A stretch of DNA of 64,000 bases from NCBI GenBank assembly GCA_019614645.1, contig JABWDB010000018.1, forward strand, positions 4,022,501 through 4,086,500, given 5' to 3'. The stretch comes from Stratiolaelaps scimitus (taxonomy: Eukaryota; Arthropoda; Arachnida; Mesostigmata; Laelapidae). A model generated the notes under the pieces. That model worked only from the letters and a program-made list of their open reading frames with translations, had not been told where the DNA came from and did not search any database. Every line of letters starts with the position of its first letter. The first letter of the stretch is position 1. The translations under genes and the position numbers were made by a program. Below are positions 1 to 11,586 of the stretch, one piece after another.

Positions 1-1440
1 CAAAGCCCTCGCTAAAGTGGTCGACTGCATGCGGGCCGGCACGGTACCATCGGCGCTGCGGCCAGCTCTCTTCGGCGGACGCCTTATCGCCCTCAGGAAA
101 AAGGGTGGTTCGATACGGCCTATTGTCTGCTCAACCACGATCCGCCGCCTGGCTTCAAAAATAGCGTGGGCCAGCGAGAAGGACACTGTCGTGAGCCTGC
201 TCGGCCCAACCCAGTTGGGGTGCGGCCAGGCGTCGGGGACTGAAATCGCGGCTCGCGCCTTCATCAACGCTAATCCTGCCGCGGCCCTGGTCAAGCTCGA
301 TTTCTGCAATCCCTTCAAAATGATCCGCCAGGACCTTGTTCTGCGAGAGGTTGCTGAGCACGTCCCTGGCCTCTTCCTCTGGTTGACCTGGCCTATCGTT
401 GCCCTTCCCATTTGATAATGGACAACGCCGTCATCAGATCCGAGTGCGGGCTCCAGCAGGGGGACCCACTGGGCCCAGCTTCTGCCTGGCCCTCCGGCTC
501 CTCGCTGCGCCCCTCCAGGCTCGCCTGCGGCTGTGGTACATGGATGACGGAACGTTGACGGGCGATCCGGCGACAGTCGCCTCCGACGTCCAGCGAGTAC
601 TCGACTACGAGGGACCCAGCGGCCTTGCCCTCAACCCCGCGAAGTGCGAGGTCTTCTCTTTGGACTCGCACCCCACCTCCAGCGCTTGCTCCCAGGGTAA
701 CGTCTCACTCCGAGGTCGTCCCTTGAGCTCGTCGGCTCCCCTCTTACGGACAAGGCCATCCGACCACTCTTGGACCGTTGCCTCGAGACGACTGCTGTGA
801 TGCTTGACCGACTGCCTCTGTTGGCGGCTTACCAGGGGCTTTTCCTCCTTTGGTCCTGTATCTCGGCGGCGGTGCGCATGCAGCACTTGCTTAGGACAGC
901 TGGCTGGCAGTGAGGCTTCAGCCCTTCACGCCTATGACGACATGGTGCTGGGCGCCCTTACGACGATCCTGAATCTCCAGCTTCCTCCGGCGGCGGCGTC
1001 GCAGGCTACCCTTCCGGTTCGCTTTGGTGGCCTCGGCATCATCAGGGTGCACCGCTTTGCTGACGTTTGCTACGCGGCCTCGCCCACGGCGGTCGCCGAC
1101 ATGATTGATACAGTCCACCCCTCCGAGGTTCTCGCCCACTTCTCCGCTTTCCGTGAGGCTGCCCTTGATAAGACGGGCGTCCGCGCCCGGGTCCCTCCGG
1201 GCCACCCACCTCTTTTAACCCCTTTCTTTTGAAACCTTGGGCGGGCACGGACCTCTCATTGCGAACTTCCTCTAAGGAGTCAACCATAGGCTGATCCGCG
1301 CCACAGGGGCCAAGCGCGGAGGATCTTTCCTTCTGCAACGCCTGTCCCTTGCTGTGCAGAGAGGCAATGCCATCGCCTTCCTCGGGACACTGTCGGCCTC
1401 GACCCCGGTCCCCTGCTAATCCCAACCCCCAAATCCCTGG
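1..1440 (+). pseudogene. Non-LTR retrotransposon reverse transcriptase, frameshifted, left end off window
   Basis: This is a decayed LINE-type reverse transcriptase read in at least three frames. The first open stretch (17-415) carries RT-like blocks: RPIVCSTTIRRLASK, then GCGQASGTEIAARAF, then LVKLDFCNPFKMIRQD, which corresponds to palm motif A. At about 450-480 another frame reads CGLQQGDPLGPA (the QGDPLGP motif before motif B). The next frame continues with SFCLALRLLAAPLQARLRLW and then YMDDGTLTGDP, the catalytic motif C box with two aspartates. Further RT/thumb-like sequence runs to about 1230, and weak similarity to a LINE C-terminus (LIRATGAKRGGSFLLQRLSLAVQ) reaches about 1420. The stretch is much richer in G and C than the AT-rich DNA after 1440, which marks the insertion. 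The frameshifts show it is not functional. The QQGDPLGP/WYMDD style resembles R2-like non-LTR lineages, but I do not assign a clade. Its 5' part is outside the window. Confidence 0.85.
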
Positions 1441-1545
1441 AAACAATTCCTGATTATTGTATTGCATATTTTCATAACTGCGATTCTAATTTATTAACAA
1501 ATACTATTCCACGCGGCTGTTCATATGTCAGATTTTTGCTATACA

Positions 1546-1576
<31 letters not shown>

Positions 1577-1816
1577 TCATATATTGTAATCATCGCAACT
1601 GAATTCTGCAGGCACTTTCTTCGACAAGAAAAACACGAAAAACTTTTGGAAAGTATTTATTAAACCTTTAATGATTGTACTATTCTAGTTTAGAATATAG
1701 CCGTTTGAATTTTTGTTTGTCGCGCCAGCCAGCCATTTCCGCGCCGTCAAAGAACACAAGTGGTGCAAAAAACCCGAAACATTTATTGATCAGTTGTCAC
1801 GCACGGTTGTCAATCG

Positions 1817-1849
1817 AGGCCTACCGTTGACACGAGTCAACGGTGGCCT
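1817..1849. repeat. Short inverted repeat (hairpin, 14-bp stem)
   Basis: The left arm (1817-1831) and right arm (1836-1849) are complementary over 14 bp. One bulged T lies in the left arm and a 4-nt ACGA loop joins the arms. The function is unknown. It lies about 380 bp beyond the LINE fragment, in the region 3' of Ih. Confidence 0.7.
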
Positions 1850-2623
1850 ATTTTCTATACGCTCCTCTATTAAACGAAATTTTCACTTTTAGTTTACTTG
1901 GCTGCCTCTGTTGAAGACGGGCTGGCGCGATGGTGCTCTATGGATTCAAGTGCAGCTTTGCTGTTTTATTAGGTCTGTCGACCGAGCGACTCTCGGCCTA
2001 CCTCATGTCGCCTCGTATAGTCCTTTTTTTCAGATCGTCTCATCCTATCTCACGCGACGCGTTATCCTAATGAGACACAGTATGAGGGCCTATTCGAGGG
2101 CCTCCTCTCTTATCCGCTTTCGACCTGTGTCTGTCACTTCCCAACACCTATCATATAGTTTCCCCTCTATGTATATATATATATATATATACTGTATCTA
2201 ACATTCTACCGGTTTCATTCTCTAGCTTATCGTTTATCTATACTCAAGTGTCTTTTGACAGACAGCATTGGAGTCGGCGTAGCAGAGTGGCTTCATTATT
2301 TCATTATTTATTGGTCTCCATCAGTCTCAGTTTATCATCGTTTCCATTGCAGTGGTCGCATTCTCTGCAGCATTCTCGTCTCTCCCCCCTCCTCTCTCTC
2401 TCTCACCCTCGTCTACGTTGAAATCATAATAATATCTGCACCTCATCATCTTGTCTTTTCCCTTTATTAATTTATCCCTCAACCCATCGACGTATCTACT
2501 TCAACATCAACGTCCCCTGATGCATTAGTTATATATATATATATATATGCGATTATATCTCTCTGTAGTTTTTTTTATTCCGCTTTGTTGGTTCTGCTGT
2601 CATACTCTCTATTATTATTACTA

Positions 2624-2642
2624 ATATATATATATATATATA

Positions 2643-2679
<37 letters not shown>
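2624..2679. repeat. (TA)n microsatellite
   Basis: An alternating TA tract of about 56 bp with a single C interruption at 2644. It is one of more than twenty such tracts in the window. Confidence 0.95.
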
Positions 2680-2682
<3 letters not shown>

Positions 2683-5600
2683 ATGCTACGCACTTAATGT
2701 ACCCATTTCACCAGCATTATAATCATTTATCTTCGATTGTTTAATCCTTTCCCGTTTTGTCTCGTCACCTTCATCCTCAATCGGGTTAACGCCCTATCTC
2801 GTCTTCTCCGTAACGGCGTAATGTGTTTGTCTTCGATCTTCTCGTTCCGAGACCTCAGAATCGTCATCGAATCCACTCTCGACAGAGCTTCTCCTTACTT
2901 TCAACTTCCACAACTATATTGTTAATTATTATATACTAATTATCATTATTATTAGTATTTACCAAGCTGGTAATTTTACTTCAAACGCCTTTTACTCTAT
3001 ATTATTCTAAATTATAACCGCTAATAAATGAACTGCCAGAACGAATCGATCGTCGAGAATGAATTTTGTTCGTTTCTCTTAAATCTCAATCTCTCGTCAA
3101 AAATCGATAAGCGTTATCGTTTGGTAATACTAGTTATTAATAAATGTCGTTTCCAGTTGAAGGTTGAACACTTTCTTTAGTTATCGCGCCGTGCGGTATA
3201 GCTGTCCATTTTGACAGACCGGTCGCATCCACAATAGGTACGAATTTTTACAGTTCACCATCGACATCATAGTCATCAATCATCTTCATCATTATTAGAA
3301 ATGACCTTCATCTCCCTATAGGAACAATACCTTAATGATTGTAGTATAGTTAGTTAATAGTAATAAGAATTATTACTCTAGTTTCTATGCGGTTTGCCGA
3401 CTTTGCTCGAAGGTGCATGTCGCTGTGATTGTGTGTTCGATGTGCCTGTATAATGTCGTGTCTTTTTGTATATATATATATATTGTATGTTATTATGCAT
3501 ATCTATGTAGTTGTCTATTTATATTTATTTATTTATATTTCAATCATTAATTGTTTCAATCTCGTAAAAGTATTATTACATCTGGCGGTCTTCAAGTGTA
3601 TCGTAAATTTCTCCTTGTTATACAATGCGTTATATTATTTTTGCATGTTTTTCTTTATGTGGTGTTTAAGTCTGTTTGTGTACGGATATTGCCTATTGGT
3701 GTGTGTGTGTGTACGTTTGTCTGAATAGGTTCTGTAGTTCGTCCGAAACAAGAAAGATACAATCTCATTCCCAAAAAACGCTTCTCACACCGTCTACAGT
3801 AGGCTGTAGGTATATATATATATATATATAGTCATAATCCTTTCATCGTTCATCATGTCTCATTTTATATATATATATATTCCTTTCTTTCTTTATCCTA
3901 TGTACCATTATTGTTAGTATATAATCATATAATAGCTATAATCATAGCTCTAGTCAGTATTTATATATATAGATCTTTCTGAGTCGTTGGATTCATCGCG
4001 CAATCAATATTTAAATGTTTTATTATAGTTCTTGTTGTTGCTGTTATTTATTTATTTATGCTTTTCTTGTTGTTGTTTGTTGTTGTTAGTAGAATCGGTT
4101 TACAGGGTTTTTCTCTTGGTTTCTTTCTGTTCTCTCTCTTTCTCTCTCATTTTTCTCTCATCAGATTTTGTCCCTCCATTTTGTTGGTTTTCATCATTGG
4201 TACGATCATCGAGCATCAATATAACCATCATCCTCATCTTGATATAATCTCATGCATAAGATTATCATATATCAACGTGTGTCAATATATGACAAGGAAA
4301 GGCTTCTGCAAAAACCAGTTAGTCAACATACAAGGGTTCCAATGACATCGAGGGTCGCTTGCGGGACCTCCAAACATCGTCCGTCACTCTGTGCAAATGT
4401 GGGTTCGTCGCAGAAATAGATATCGATCGTGATTATTGTTGTGGTAATGTTACATATGGCCTTTACAAACTAACCAGTTTAGATTAGATAGAACTCTCGT
4501 TGGGGTTTCGATAGAGTTCTACGGGGGGCGTGTTCGTGTAGCGACGGGACTAACGCTCAGCTCAGGGATCGAATTTTGTATCGTTGATCTCGCCATTTCC
4601 TATGACCTGCTTTCAACGCCTTTGTCCCCTGCAGATAGCTGATCGGTTTCTGACACCCCCCGTCACAGATTTTCTACGCCGAATCAAACGTCTGTAAAGT
4701 TCAGCTTCGTCATGCAACAAGGTAGACTCGGCATCCTGATCGAACCTGGGATCATTCTGGCCTTTTACAATCGAGTAAAATAACCAGCGCCAGCGTGCAA
4801 TGGGTGACCCCCCATCGAATAGGGCGTCGCCAACAGCAGTCAGTTTATCGACTGACGCTAATTGTCACTATTCGACCTGCAACTATTATCACCAAGCAGC
4901 GAGCTCATTTTAGAATTTTTGTGCAAGCGTTCGCCCACCTCATAGGCCCGATACCATTGATCCGCACACGCCACAAGTATTCTACATTGCATGTCTCGCT
5001 GTAGACACTACCGATTATCGCCTACGGTGACTGGTGATATCTGATATACGAACCATGGGCGGAAACCTCGGCAAAAGCGGTGTGAATCGAGATTGCTGGT
5101 CACACTCGATATGTTTGGCCCGGGAGCAACGCATCGATGCAGTATCCTAAACATACACGATACGCATTATATATATATATATAGTTAGCGGTTCTCTAAT
5201 CATCGTACGTTGGCGAGAAGCTGTCAGCCGACAAAGCACCAAGGAAGCACGTAATTTCTAATCATAGCATGGCATAATGCGTCGATCAGGACCCATTACC
5301 AATAGGGTATGTAGCAAAATCGACAGAAGGTCGATTTGTTAACAATCGTTTTTGAGGTGATAGTTTTCGCTTTCGACGACCGTGCGCCTCATGACGGTCT
5401 AATGCCGATGCAAAGTGACGATGGCGGAGGTCCCGAAGATGTAGAAAAATCTGGAAGATTGGCCTGTTTTTCGTGATTGATCTGTTTGATCTCCCATTAG
5501 GTTTCGTGTCCTGTTCTCGGGCTTGGGGGTGCTTGCTCCCCTTTCGTGGGGTTCGTGGTAGAAGAATATATGAGCGTGGACGTCGTGGCAGTTCCGTTTT

Positions 5601-6560
5601 GTCACCATTTTAACTCTGCTGTTCGTGTTGCTTTTTTTTGCTTTTGGTAGTTGTCCTTGTCGCGGTTGTTGGCCTGCCGTCCGCTATATATTAGTTCGTG
5701 AGTTGCTTGTGTTCAAGTCTTGTATTTTTTGATGTCCGTGAACATTGTCGCATCGTCAAGCTGAAATTGCCTTCGTTGATGGTGGAGTGTTGTCGCTGGG
5801 TGATCGGGCACAAGTTGTGAACAATTGCGGGTTTGGGTAGCGGCGAATGTCGCTGGTAGTTGAATTGACTCGTTGTTGGTACAGTTGGTGGGGAATTTCC
5901 TTCTCGTCTTCTCGTTCAAGGTAGCACTCACCCATGCTATTATAATACATGAACGTGTTGTTCAATGCGTATGTATACCTACAATGGTGGCATATTAGTT
6001 AATTGTTGCTGATGATGCTTTCGAAATGGTTCTTGCTGCTGTTGTTATTGGTGTGCTTGTAATTCGGCTGTGCGCGTAAACTCGCACAGCGTCACAAGTT
6101 GTGTTAATTTATCTCTTCTCTATCTCTCTTTCGTCCTTCCCCTGGTCGTCCTTTTATTGTTCATTAAATCAAAAATCAGATGCTGCAACCTGTCACAATC
6201 CTCTGAATTCGCACGTTTCGAGAAATCGATATGGAACGCAACTTAGGCTACACGCTTCCTGTCAAGCAATTCCTGTCGTCGATAGCTTTCGGGTAAATAT
6301 TCAGGAGCTTGTTACGTTGGTCACGCATTTTGCCTATGCGAGTTCTGGACTGATACAGACAGCCAGTAGATTCGAATTATCATTAGTACATGTGTCACTA
6401 CCGAGATTCATTGTTTGGTCTGGACATCTCGTCGCCGACATATTGTCACGGGGGAGCGGACGTCAGGGTTTAGCTGCTCGTCTGTGTTGGCTCACCCCCA
6501 CTGATCATGTCGTCACCGCCCACGGATGCTAGTATACTTCAATATTCAAGTATATGACCT

Positions 6561-6634
6561 ACGTTGCAAATGTAGGTTCTATAGTAACATATAGGACCTA
6601 CTATATGTTACTATAGGACCTACATTTGCAACGT
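6561..6634. repeat. Long near-perfect palindrome (34-bp arms, 6-nt loop)
   Basis: The arms 6561-6594 and 6601-6634 are reverse complements at 33 of 34 positions. The single mismatch is T versus C near the middle, and a 6-nt GACCTA spacer joins the arms. The transcribed RNA of either strand would form one long hairpin. On the Ih strand it lies about 3.4 kb beyond the stop codon. It could be a miRNA-like or siRNA-producing hairpin, a tiny foldback transposon remnant, or a recent inverted duplication. The near-perfect pairing and very short loop are less typical of a classical miRNA precursor. Confidence 0.85.
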
Positions 6635-6941
6635 TTCTAATCTTGTCGAATAGTAACTACGAGTATGCCCAGCGTTGTTGACAATTTGTCGTATTTTTTC
6701 GAGGCGGGGAGACAACCCGCCGGCCGCCATTTTGTGTATCATAATCTGTATCATCTCTGCGATTTGTCGTAAAGAGAGAAGAGATCGTCTGCAGCAGGTG
6801 CCGTAAACACGTGTCCCGATTTCCCAGTGAGTCTACGAACTACTACTGAATGTATTTTTATTCGAGTTGATAACCGTCATGTATTAACATTGATCACATG
6901 CTATTAATTTACAAACGTACCGTGAGTTGCTATCGGCGACC

Positions 6942-7012
6942 GCAATAATAATGATAATAATAATAATAATAACACATAAGCATTATTGTTATTATTATTA
7001 TTATTATTATTG
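6942..7012. repeat. Inverted trinucleotide repeat (AAT)n...(ATT)n hairpin
   Basis: A run of about 30 bases of AAT units is followed about 10 bases later by about 30 bases of ATT units. The two runs form an imperfect but long self-complementary hairpin built of microsatellite units. Confidence 0.8.
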
Positions 7013-8902
7013 TTCTTAATACTAATGCATTGTATAATTTGTCAGCATCAACAATAAAAGGTGCTACTCAGCTAAAGCACATTCACTATCCACTTTCCAC
7101 AACTATTTGTTTCGTTTGATACACTATACAGCAGTTATACGCACGAGTGGTAACAGCAAGAGTTATGAGACAAACTGGGCATATATAACTAGCACTCTCT
7201 CATTTTACCGTGGTCATTGTCCATGGTAACTAACTTAACATCATTATCATCAGTCATTTTTGTTTTTCCGTCGGATGCTGCGCGCTCGTTTTCGGAACGA
7301 GTCGTTTAATTTTGTTGATCTCACGAGACAACTAAGAGATCCGTTGTCGTGTGCAATCGTTCACGGGAACCGGGTGCACAAGAATTAAATGAGCAAAAAA
7401 ATAGTTAAAGACGAAAGCCGAGTCTCGGCACTCGGCATCTTTCTTTTTTCCAGCTGACCCTCAGCTGTCCCCTATCTGACAGGCCTCAGCTCTTAACCTT
7501 TTAGGTATTACTATGAGGACCTGTCGGCACTCGGCATTGGCATACCGGAACACAAGCGAAAACCCGCATCGCTACACCGTAGCATGGGGATTCACAAAGT
7601 CTCGAGATGGCTATCGGTAAAAACGACGAAACAGAGAACATCTCCACGATCGCATCTTATACAATCTAGATACTTTGGTAATGATATGACATTCCCCTCG
7701 AAATATAACTCAAAAGCGTACTCCGTGGTTCGACTGCATAGATTCGTCGTGCGATGCAATCAATCAATCAATCAATTAATCAATCAAAAGTGCTATTTAA
7801 TTTATTATTACTAGATAAGATAGTGCACCATTTTTCGTTTGCTCCCAGATAGAAGTGGGACAATTTCAGAAAATGACAGACCACATGACATTATGCTTAT
7901 CGATATTGTTACACTATTGATAATGATATAGCCAATACGTATAGCCGATGTGGCGGAAACAGTTTCACCTGCTTCTCACAGGCCCGTAGCAGATTTTTAT
8001 ATCAATTAGCCAATTAGCCGGGAGCTGACATCCCCTCCCCGTATCTGCCATTTGTCTGACACTTTGGTACTGACCTTTGGATCATCGTCTCGGTTGCATA
8101 AATTGCATATCAGAAAGCTGACGAATACGCCTCAGCTAGCAGTTATAAAAATAATAATTATAATAATGATAATTAATAATAACAACAACAACAACAACAA
8201 TGCGACCATAATACGGTAGTAGTGATCATCTCAGTTCTCTAGTAAGAATAATGAGGTATTTCAGTTCGACTTACATTATTTCACTGGTGTTATTATTAAT
8301 GTTCATTATCATTGTTATAACTACTACTACTACTATTAGTTAATCGTGTGTGGTAATTAATGTTTTTTTTTACCCTTAAATGTATGGTCGTATTTATCAT
8401 CTGTGTTTGTTTTCCGTGCTGCCGGAGGAGCGGACGAAGGTCATCGTGTACTAAGGGGCCGATAAAAGTTACGGGGTATCGTAAGTCGTCATGAACCCGG
8501 AGGACAAAGAGTAGGGTTTACAAACAGAGTGAGCGCAACTACGCGATCAACTGCAGAGTTCCTCGAAAGACCCCAGCGAGTTCTTGTCCGGCGTCTGCTT
8601 GCCAGTTGGATCACGGGCCTCGTGGGATCTTGTAATTAGGATCATGGGGTGTGTCCGAATCAAGTTTGAGGGTACGTGTGTCTACAGATTGCATGGCTGT
8701 TTTTAGCGAAACCATGTATACGAGTGGGCTCATTATTCATTGTCGTCGTCTTTGGTAATCATTTTTAAAACGGTCAAAATCTGTGAGCGGGTATCGAGTG
8801 GAGTCAGGAGTTTCTGTTACCATTCGTGCAAGAAGACAGGGTGTCGGATAAGAAGCACTCTAAATGAATTAATTAGTACTCTCTCTCACACGCTCTCTTT
8901 CT

Positions 8903-8904
<2 letters not shown>

Positions 8905-8952
<48 letters not shown>
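8905..8952. repeat. (AT)24 microsatellite
   Basis: An uninterrupted AT dinucleotide tract of 48 bp, followed by a short TGTATGTA transition. It is preceded by a CT-rich run. Confidence 0.97.
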
Positions 8953-8960
<8 letters not shown>

Positions 8961-9458
8961 ACTCCCTATCTGTATATGCATTATCATATGTTATATCTAC
9001 AGCACACTTGCTTTTACAGCTCGTAATGATTAGCCTATTAATATGATTCTAATTGTTGTTGTTATTATTATTATTACTCCTTACAGTTCCTAACAACGTA
9101 ACAACGAATAAATATAAACCTGTTTAACGAGCTCTGTATTTAACTCGTTCTCTGTGACCTTTAGACCATATCTCTAAAACCATCACTAACAAAGTTGCTG
9201 CGCGCTCTACATGCCTTAATATATAAGAATATCGATGATCATCATAATAATCATGACACTAACAATAGCAATGACATACATATACTCATATTATTACTAT
9301 TGGTATTATCTGTCTTGCTAAAACAATGATATTAACCGCGGGACGGGTAAATCCTGTATAAATCATTTCGAGATTTAATCGGATAAAGGGATAAAATGCC
9401 ACAACGTCCTCTATTATACCACCTCTCCATGTATCCGGCTAATGCCCTCGCAGCAGCA

Positions 9459-9464
9459 TTTATT
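9459..9464 (-). terminator. Possible Ih polyadenylation signal (AATAAA)
   Basis: The plus strand reads TTTATT here, so the Ih strand reads AATAAA about 600 bases beyond the stop codon. It sits inside an AAT repeat, so it may be chance. Another match lies at 7801-7806. Which, if either, is used cannot be told without transcript data. Confidence 0.25.
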
Positions 9465-10065
9465 ATTATTATTATTATCATTATCTTGGAAGTGTAATCA
9501 TTCTGTCCTATATACTTGTATTAGGCTATCCCCCCTTGAAAATTCGCATATCATATCAGCATTGTTCATGTGTCATTCTTGGTGATCTTAGTTGTCGCCG
9601 TCCATCGCCGTTCTTGTTGGCTCCGCCATCGATGTTCAATTCGGCGTTCGCCGGCGTGCGTGTTTCACCATGTTCAGTACGCGTATGCTGTTGAACTACA
9701 GAACGGTATCGTGTTTTTTTTTTGTTGTTTTACGTTGCTTCAATTCTATCCTCGACTCATTTTTCGATTGACCGATTGACCATACAACGCGGCGTTGCCA
9801 ATCGATGTTTATGTGTCGAGGACATTGCCCAGTGGCTTACTCGCTCTGTATCACTCTGTTTACGCCTCTGCTCGTTCGCATCATCGCTGCGGTTGTTCGA
9901 CGATGATGGCTGTGTTTCGTAGGGCAAGCCTCTCGTCCGCGACACAGGATGATAATATCGATGATCGTGAGCGGATGGAGACTGCCTGTCACATTCGCCG
10001 TACACCTCCCCGTATTAGCGCAGTATTTATACAATACATATATCGATGATTACCGTTCAACTCCG

Positions 10066-11586
10066 TTACTGTTTTTTGCTCACGTTGCTGCCGCTTGTCT
10101 CTCTATTTGATTTACCACCACTAGCGGCTGGAGCAGCGGCTCCGGCCGCCACTTTGGTCTCTTTGCTTTTGCCCGTGGCGTCCTTCACCTTGGCTTCACG
10201 AGCTGCCGTGGACAGAGCCGTCGCTCCTGAGGCGGCCGATTGCGTTTCCACGGGTCTGGCCATTGTGGTCGCCGCCGTCGACGGTGCCGTCTTCGACGGG
10301 CTCGTCGCTGCAACTGTGGCTCGCGCTGAAGATGACTTCGCCGTGGTGGAGACGGGTCCCTGTGTCGTTGCCTTGCTAATACTGCTGCTTCCGCTGCTAC
10401 TGACGCCGGCGTCTGCGGTGTCCTTTTTCTGCTGGCTGGCGTCCTTGCCAGCAACCGAGTCCTTAGGCCCCGTCCCATGTGGGACCACACCGCTTCCGCC
10501 TTTTATGACGCTGCCGCCGCCGCCGCCGCCGCTCTGGCTGATGCCGGCGTCTACGGTATCCTTGCTGTCCTTACTAAGCTTACTGTAGCTACTTGCGTCT
10601 GGCTTGCTGCTACCGCCGCTGCCGTCGGCTGCTGCTGTCAGTTTCCTCTCCTTTGGGAAGCTGACGTCTTTGCTGACGCTAACATCCTTATGGCTGGTGG
10701 ACGTCACGCCGGCGGCTGGCGGGTTTCCTTGCGTTTGAGATAAATCCCTGTTGGAGACCTGGCCACCTACACCTCCTCCTGCTGCAGTCTGCGAGGACAG
10801 CACCGTCTTGCTGTTGTCCTTATCCTTGCCGACCCCGTTGGCCGACATCGTCGGGGCAGCAGTGGCCTTGGTATTGCTGCCTACTGATTGCACGTTTGCA
10901 GCGCTGCAACTGGTCGTGCTGTTGGTGCTGCTGCCCGTGGCATTGGTTACGTTGCCGGCAGCCGCCGCTGACGTTGTGCCGCTGTTCGCTTTGACCGTCG
11001 AACTGTCGATGTTGCTACCTCTGGTAGCACTGCTGCCCTGGCTACCCTGCCCGGCTTGAGTTTGGCTTGTTGCAGCTGCTGCCGCTGCAGCTGCTGTTGT
11101 TGCTGAGACAGCAAGGGCCTTCAGCGGACCCGACATAAGGAGAGTCCCCGACGTGCCCGTATGTGGGGGTAACGGCGTAGAGCCCTGACTCAAACTATGG
11201 CCATGAGAGCTCGAGCCCGTTGACGTCACCTTGGAAATAGGAGGAGCCACAGGCGCAGCTGGAGTGGCCGGCGTCACCGAAAGAGTGAGACCTGCCGGGG
11301 AGATGGATGCGCCGGGCGGATGGAAGGGCGCGAGTGTAGACACGATCGACGCCCGATGCAGCGACGACATCGTCTGTGAGGGACTGATCACCGCGGGCTT
11401 GCCGGGCTCGGGTGAGGGGGCCAGGATCTCCATACGGGGGAAACAGCATTCGGAGCGCGGCCGGGGCAAGCCGCCGTAGCGGCTCCCCGTCTTGAGAAAT
11501 CCGTCTCCACGTTCATCATCGGAATCGTCCTTGTTAATGAGCGCGTTGTCATGAGAGAGTAGCACCTCTACAGTGCTCATGTCGAC
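10066..11586 (-). CDS. Ih: Ih exon (last visible coding): low-complexity C-terminal tail and stop
   Basis: This exon begins at the acceptor ACACCCGCAG and opens with VDMSTVEVLLSHDNAL in phase 0. It follows directly on the LLK that ends the CNBD exon, and it runs 506 residues (607-1112) to TAA at 10066-10068. After a short conserved-looking start and an acidic patch (DSDDERGD), the tail is dominated by Ser, Ala, Thr, Gly and Pro. It has an eight-alanine run and stretches of five or six glycines, and ends SNVSKKQ. HCN C-terminal tails are variable and disordered in all animals. There is no SNL-type C-terminus like that of mammalian HCN subunits. Many TS/SS/SP sites could be phosphorylated, but that is inference. 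The high GC and repeated codons of this exon create open antisense frames, the longest about 180 codons, which I regard as shadows. An additional small intron within the tail cannot be excluded. Confidence 0.9.
   Translation of the reverse strand, partial: VDMSTVEVLLSHDNALINKDDSDDERGDGFLKTGSRYGGLPRPRSECCFPRMEILAPSPEPGKPAVISPSQTMSSLHRASIVSTLAPFHPPGASISPAGLTLSVTPATPAAPVAPPISKVTSTGSSSHGHSLSQGSTPLPPHTGTSGTLLMSGPLKALAVSATTAAAAAAAATSQTQAGQGSQGSSATRGSNIDSSTVKANSGTTSAAAAGNVTNATGSSTNSTTSCSAANVQSVGSNTKATAAPTMSANGVGKDKDNSKTVLSSQTAAGGGVGGQVSNRDLSQTQGNPPAAGVTSTSHKDVSVSKDVSFPKERKLTAAADGSGGSSKPDASSYSKLSKDSKDTVDAGISQSGGGGGGSVIKGGSGVVPHGTGPKDSVAGKDASQQKKDTADAGVSSSGSSSISKATTQGPVSTTAKSSSARATVAATSPSKTAPSTAATTMARPVETQSAASGATALSTAAREAKVKDATGKSKETKVAAGAAAPAASGGKSNRETSGSNVSKKQ

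Larger units (their letters stand above)
1441..9458. other. AT-rich 3' flank of the Ih gene, no gene recognised
   Basis: This 8-kb stretch holds no convincing coding region. The short open frames here are mostly products of (TA)n, (TTA)n and T-rich runs. The plus strand is clearly T-rich and pyrimidine-rich, so the minus strand, downstream of the Ih stop, is A-rich. It contains (TA)n tracts at about 1546-1567, 2171-2190, 2527-2548, 2624-2679, 3470-3483, 3811-3830, 5169-5183 and 8905-8952. It also has trinucleotide (AAT/ATT)n runs and the hairpins listed separately. Part of it may be a long Ih 3' UTR, but no transcript end can be fixed from sequence alone. Confidence 0.6.

Noticed and set aside
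8740..9033. Frames containing IYIYIY runs here and elsewhere (for example 13583-13777, 23465-23679, 54402-54845)
   Set aside because: These are translations of (TA)n microsatellites and not proteins.
10046..11059. Plus-strand open frames of 180, 88 and 102 codons opposite the Ih tail exon
   Set aside because: They are antisense shadows of the GC-rich, repetitive tail exon. Their Leu/Ala/Val-rich composition follows from reading Ser/Ala/Thr/Gly codons backwards.
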